Source of the DNA: Cucumis sativus | Taxonomy: Eukaryota > Streptophyta > Magnoliopsida > Cucurbitales > Cucurbitaceae | Assembly: GCF_000004075.3 (NCBI RefSeq) | Contig: NC_026657.2 | Span: 9,548,001 to 9,612,000 of the forward strand | Reading direction: 5' to 3' | Length of the DNA stretch: 64,000 nt | In this document: in pieces, positions 58,700 through 64,000 of the stretch | How the letters are laid out: each line of letters opens with the position of its first letter | How positions within the stretch are numbered: position 1 is the first letter of the stretch | Position numbers and translations under genes: made by a program | Notes under the pieces: generated by a model | What the model saw: the letters and a program-made list of their open reading frames with translations, nothing else | Told to the model about the DNA's origin: nothing | Databases searched by the model: none

Positions 58700-61640
58700 G
58701 TATGTAATGTGTAAAGGCTTTTCTAATTTGTGATAATTTTTTACTATATATTTTCTAAATTTATCAGCTTTTTGCTTTATCTTTGCCTTCAAGTTGGAGA
58801 AACCCACAATGCGTGTTAGGTGTGGATCCATTTTAATTCCTCTTGTTTTGTTGGTCTTTCTTTAAGCCATTATTGATTTTATGGAACAAGGAAATGAAAA
58901 CCCCAAATTTTGTTTTTAAAGAAGAGATCAGAAGGATATTCTAATTAAGATCAGTTTTGTGTTTTTTCAAAAACTTCCTTTTTTTTTTTTTTTTTTTATC
59001 TTAAGTTAACAAACAAACTAGATTAGAAAGTTTGGAAAAACATAACTGAAAAAGATGTTATAATTTTAAAAAAAGAATAACTTATGGGGGAATATTGATC
59101 ATCTTTTGTGCGTTGAAATGTTGCTTCCAAATAAATTAGCTTTGCTTGCAGAGAGTTACAAAGAATAATATCAGCTGATCATATGAGGAAGAAGAGGAAG
59201 CTTTGAGGACCCCTTTCACTTTATGTTGCATGAGAGAGAGATAGACAGAAAGAAAGTTTTGTTTTTTTTTTTTTTTAATTTTAGAAATAGGCAATCAAAG
59301 TAGAGGTTTGAATTCAATTTTATCCTTTATTGGTTTATAAGCTCAAGACTATCATGATAGCCCATTTTGCTTGGTTTCTTGCTCACTCGCCACTTTCTTA
59401 AACACCCCCTTGTGGGTCAGATTTGGGCTTCAAAATCTTCCATTTCTATATATTGTGGTTCTCTTTTAATTTTCTTGCCTCATAATTACTACCCTTTGGA
59501 TCTTGAAATGGACATCATCCTCATCTATTATTTCTAAGTTTAATTCTTTTAGAGACGTCTCAACTAATTACCATTTCATATATGTAAGTATATGCTTCCC
59601 AGATGTGAGGAGAGAAATGGTAGAATTTACCGCTTCTTGGTGGTGCACAATTTAAGTTTGAAATTATAGTCTTTCAAAGCTTTTCAACAATGGAAGGCTA
59701 TTATTCATTTGTCTTCTTGTCTTCTTGCCCTTTTACGTTGTTTTCTTTTGATTATATATAATCACATGTACTTTCTTATTATATATATATGTGACACTTG
59801 AAAATATTCATATGTTAAAACAAGGTTTAATTTTTTCACAAGTAAGATCATTTTGTCACAATAATACGTGGTGAAGAATATTGACTAAATTTCTCTAACC
59901 GTGAACTTATTATATAAGTTTTATATCAAGTGAACACAACTATATATGTACATTATGACTTTTTTTTTTCTTTTTTTGCTAGCTAGTGATTTTGTGAATT
60001 TTGTGATAGAAATACAAAAGAAGTTGGGCACTAAGACCATTTTAATTATGAGTTGGAGAAATGTAAATATATGTAGTGGTCCAAAAACACTCTTTCTCCA
60101 TACCATTTTAAGAAATCCAATAAAACTTCTATCTCAAGATTACTCATGATTTTCTTACCACAAAAAGAAAAGTTTCTTTTTTTCTTTGTTAATTATATCT
60201 TGAATGAGGGATTCATAAATCTCCAACACCGTGGTTCACTAGTTATGCAATGGTTGAATAGAGAATGATCGGTTTGAAGTGAGATAATTGATTATATGGA
60301 TGAAGGTCAATGATGCAACCTCTACAAACTTTCATCAACATCAGTGAAATGGTATTTGAAAAAAGAGAAAAAAAAAAAGTCTCTAAAAGAAAGCTTTGAA
60401 GAAAATGTTGATGAAATAAGCAAATGTAAGTTCTAAAAAAAGGGAGTGAAAAAGGTTTTAATTGAAAGAAATTTGAGAGAGGTGGAAAAGGAAGCCAACT
60501 ATATACTTCATTAATTCTTCTTGGCTACATATTATTATTTTTTCTATAAGTTGGTTTTTGCGTTTTGCATATTAATTTACTGATATTTTGTTTTTTTTAA
60601 AAAAATAAAATAAAATGGGCATACATGGGATTCTCAATATAGGTAGGGGAATAGAAACCTCTATGTACTTTCATAATTCTCTTAGAGGTCAAAAAGAATG
60701 AAGGGAGAAAGAGATGAGAAGTATATAGTTCCATTTGCTCTCTCTCTCTGATAATAATAATAAAAAAAAAGGCATTATTTGGGAATTCCTTCTCAAAAAA
60801 ATAGGAAATGGGTTTCTTTTCCCCCAAACACTCCTTTCTGTGGGATGCTTTAAATTTTCCTTTTTCTTTTCTTTTTTTTCATGATTTGACCAACTTGAAA
60901 ATTCTCACTAAAAGCATTCTCATTCAACATGGAAAATTTCAAGACAAAAGCTTAGAAAAGATTGTTTTAAAGAATGGGTTGGAAAGAAAGAAGAAAGAAA
61001 GATTGGGATTTTATATGTTAGGCATCAAAACAAAAAATAAATATAATTTGGAATTTGCCCATTGAAAAGGTTCATGGGGGAGACAACTTGTTCTTTTAGG
61101 TCTTTATGTATGCTTTGAAGAAAGATTATTCTTTTTAATTATGAAGAAATATATGCCAAAGAAGAGTAAGGTAGATTTGTAAGGAGAGTTTTCTTATTTT
61201 CAAATTTCTAATCGATATATGTTTTGTGTAAGAGAATGTATATAATATATTCAAAAAATAATCAAGTTGATTACCACTTTGAGAGCTGCAAACACCTCGA
61301 TATGATCACCAATGTTACGTAACCACGTATGAGTGTTAGAGGAAGGACACTAGAAATAACTTTATTCGACATTGAAAACCATTAAAAGGGAAAAGTAAAC
61401 AATTTTCAAAAGAAAAACTCCACATTACTTACCTAGTTAAACTATACATTGCAGGGACAACTATGTGTATGATGAGAAAGAGGACGCTTCTTTGCATGTA
61501 TAAGTAGTTTGTCTCTCCCTACTAACTTTCATTTTCCCTTTCTTTTCACTTTTTTTTGTTGATTATAGAAGAATTAAGAAACCTTCAAGTTTCTTCTCAT
61601 TTACTTTCTTCAATCTGTTTCTTTCTAGATTTTTTATTGA
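58700..61640. other. Region downstream of MIR166, mostly non-coding
   Basis: The pri-miRNA probably extends some hundred bases to the right. Poly-T/A tracts lie at 58979-58998 and 59260-59277. Small open frames (59946-60149, 60808-61065) show no family features. No other gene can be supported. Confidence 0.5.
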
Positions 61641-61674
61641 TGGTTTTTTTTTCTTTTTTGTAGAAGGTGGTGAG

Positions 61675-61850
61675 ATGATGAAGATGATGAAGAGGAAGAA
61701 GATAAGAATAACACACAAAATTTTTTAAGTGGTTCGACAAATATAACTACATCTACTGTTCTTTTAGGAGCAAGATGTGTTATTCTATGTTCAGTGTATT
61801 TTCAAATGAATGATACAAGATATTTATAACCTTTTACCCTTAAACACTCG
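61675..61850. mobile_element. Possible Copia-type terminal-repeat fragment
   Basis: TAACACACAAAATTTTTTAA, GTGGTTCGACAAATATAAC and CAAGATATTTATAACC occur in the order seen in many plant Copia terminal repeats. It is short and unpaired, with no coding part. Confidence 0.3.
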
Positions 61851-61859
61851 TTAAAAAAG

Positions 61860-63480
61860 AAGTTAAGAGCAGATGTTCTAACTAATTTGTTAAGGTTTCT
61901 ACACCATAGTTTATGTACTACTTTAAGTATTAGAGTGAACAAAAAGCACAACACTACATTGATAGAAAGTGGCTATCACATCGGTTAGGATTTAGGGAAT
62001 AAGACCAAGCCAAAGAAGTGTATAAACAAGCCTACGAAGAACCATAACAACCATGTAAAGTGTACATTGGGAAAAAATTTCTTTTTCAACTTAATTATAT
62101 ATACTAAAATTTTAATTTTTCACGATAAATGGGATCAAAATTGAATGTGGTGGATTTTTTTTTTAGAAATTCTTATAGATCGGAAAAAAATAAAACTATT
62201 GACAAAATATAGCAATAAAAAATGGTAAGAAGAATTTAATAGATTTTGATATATTTTATAATTAGTTTTAATTTTTTTATCATATTTAAAAATATTTTTT
62301 TTCCTTTTTATAGAATAAACTATGCATTTAATACTTTCTCAAATAAAAAATTAATTATAAAATTACTCCTAACCCAACAAGTAAATGTAATAAGATATTA
62401 GAAAATTATAGCAAAAAAAACACAATCAAACAAATAATCCAACTAGTAAATGTATATAGAAAATATTGAGCAAGCACCTTGTAATTTTTTTAGAAATGAA
62501 AGAATTGAACGTGTAGCATCGCTAATAATAATAACAACTGATAGTACATTTCTCATATTAAAAAAGTATTAATAGAAACTATCAACGATATCGATTAATA
62601 TAGCTGCTATGCTGATAGTAAGTAATAGTACATTTTTCAAATAAAAAACTATCATCGATAACACTACTAATAGCAGTTATCAATGATAACAAATTTCTCA
62701 AATTGAAAGTTGTCGCTGATAACTTTTAGTGATAGAAACTAATAGTGCATTCCTGAGATTGAAGTATATTACTGTAGTTGATAACACATTTCTTAAATTA
62801 AAATCTATGACTGATAGCAACAATTAGTGATATCATTCACAATAATTATCATTTTTTTTTTGGGCTAGGTGTGAGTAAAATATTTTGTTGTCAATTTATG
62901 TATTACATATGCAATTACTTTATCTTTATATGTAATTTATGTGTTGTATATGCATTTATATACACAAATAATCTAAGCCTAACAACAAATAGATTTAATA
63001 TTAAAGTGTGGTAGTCAAAACTCAACAATAATACGTCAAAATCACGATAATTAAACAAAAAAATCAAAGTAACCCAATTGATGTAAATAATTTATTATCA
63101 ACTTCAAAGTGAGGTTAATCCTCAAATCTTTTATTGTCAAGAAAATTAAAAAACCAGAATAAAATGTAATTCATAATAGAACTCCAAACTTTATTTATTT
63201 ATTTAAAAAAAGACTAAGATTGTAATTTTGTTCATTTTGCATTGAAAGGCCTGCACTACACAAAAGTGCATGAAACCTGGACTTTAGGCCCAATACGGCC
63301 CAAGAAGTTAAAAATCTACCCCACGTGTGAAAACTATCTCAACTTAACCATGTTCCTTTACAAAACCCACCACGCGCTACTCATCACCGTATACATCACA
63401 AGTCCAATCACTATAAAAAATATTCAAACTAATCAACGATTATAATATCGCCACGTCCTACAAACAAATTGCCGACCTGA
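61860..63480. other. AT-rich intergenic DNA with a GATAG-type repeat
   Basis: About 62515-62860 contains repeated ACTATCAACGATATC, GCTGATAGTAAGTAATAGT, ACTATCATCGATAAC and TTGTCGCTGATAAC motifs, a further relative of the GATAGAC repeats. About 63400-63530 appears to be the upstream and leader region of the final gene, with a (CT)n run at about 63512-63529. No other gene was recognised. Confidence 0.5.
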
Positions 63481-63704
63481 CACGTCATTTCTCTCTAACT
63501 TTTCATCCTCTTTCTCTCTCTCTCTCTCTGAATGCGAATTCCTTCGGGAATCTGTCTCGCAGAGGGCAGAACCTGGTGGAATTCGATCACTTAGAGATAA
63601 TCAAAGAAGAAGACGGATTGTAGGATTTCATTATTAGTTTTGGATGTAGTGCTTCTCATTCCATTCCAACCGTTTTGGAATTCGTCTCATCTTCTTGTCT
63701 GGAA

Positions 63705-64000
63705 ATGGAAGAAACTTTCTTCGATCTTGTGGAGTTTCTCAAGAAGCCCTCAATCGCCGAAACATTTGTCGACATTTTGCTATGTGCAGTTCCGATCTGG
63801 CTTGCTGTTATGATTGGCCTCGTTATCGGTTGGTCCTGGCGTCCTCGTTGGACTGGATTGGTTTTCCTTGGCTTTCGGAGTAAGTTTAGATTGTTGTGGA
63901 CTGCTCCTCCTGGATTTGGAGCTCGGCGCCTTTGGTTGGCCTTCACGGCTTTATCTGCCTTCTCAGTTTGCCGTACTCTTTGGTCCAATTTTTATGGGAA
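63705..64000 (+). CDS. Plant membrane protein of unknown function, 5' part, cut by the window end
   Basis: ATG at 63705 opens a frame that continues to the last base (98 codons seen), starting MEETFFDLVEFLKKPSIAET. One strong membrane segment is at about residues 22-43 (FVDILLCAVPIWLAVMIGLV). A second hydrophobic stretch is at about 74-90 (ARRLWLAFTALSAFSVCRTL), with WSWRPRW, GFR and APPGFGARRLW between. The leader upstream is CT-rich, as in expressed plant genes. No known domain is recognised. The composition and absence of stops favour a real first exon. The 3' part lies outside the window. Confidence 0.75.
   Translation, partial: MEETFFDLVEFLKKPSIAETFVDILLCAVPIWLAVMIGLVIGWSWRPRWTGLVFLGFRSKFRLLWTAPPGFGARRLWLAFTALSAFSVCRTLWSNFYG

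Overview
The window is nuclear DNA of a dicot plant, most likely a cucurbit (Cucumis or a close relative). The case rests on GT-AG introns, AT-rich intergenic DNA, CACTA, Copia and Gypsy remnants, and protein families recognised from memory. The species was not tested by any search.

About 0-24 kb is a decayed cluster. A degenerate CACTA (En/Spm) protein remnant opens the window. Then comes a tandem array of potato-inhibitor-I (serine protease inhibitor) duplicons. Three inhibitor genes look intact (4.56, 12.46 and 21.87 kb) and one is a point-mutated pseudogene (3.0 kb). Other copies were destroyed: one by a CACTA-like end (6.78 kb), one by a Gypsy LTR-element fragment (8.95 kb), one by deletion (11.4 kb) and one by a Copia fossil (17.66-19.97 kb). 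At 22.9-23.7 kb lies a broken partial copy of the downstream TRAF-like gene.

About 24-36 kb is a gene-dense island. It holds an FHA-domain gene (minus), a divergent 12-coding-exon MATH/TRAF-like gene (plus, 1135 aa), and a small intronless gene for a secreted peptide precursor.

About 37-50 kb carries a second, better preserved inhibitor group of five intact two-exon genes: plus at 40.03, 43.37 and 49.01 kb, minus at 37.80-38.30 and 46.86-47.43 kb. There is also an orphan first exon at 46.44 kb. An unusually GC-rich, possibly organelle-derived patch sits at about 45.0-45.5 kb.

About 50-56 kb holds a 12-exon ureidoglycolate amidohydrolase gene (final step of ureide/purine nitrogen recovery) and, convergent to it, a four-exon Alba-domain gene. 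A MIR166 precursor lies at 58.55-58.65 kb. After a long AT-rich stretch, the first exon of a membrane-protein gene begins at 63.705 kb and runs off the window.

The order TRAF-like, potato-inhibitor-I, ureidoglycolate amidohydrolase matches, from memory, Arabidopsis At5g43560, At5g43580 and At5g43600. That suggests an old conserved block in which the inhibitor locus expanded locally. The inhibitors are probably defence proteins: they share a scaffold but show Leu, Lys, Thr, Gln or Ala at the predicted P1 position. All exon models were read by eye with phases checked arithmetically. No alignment or expression data were available.
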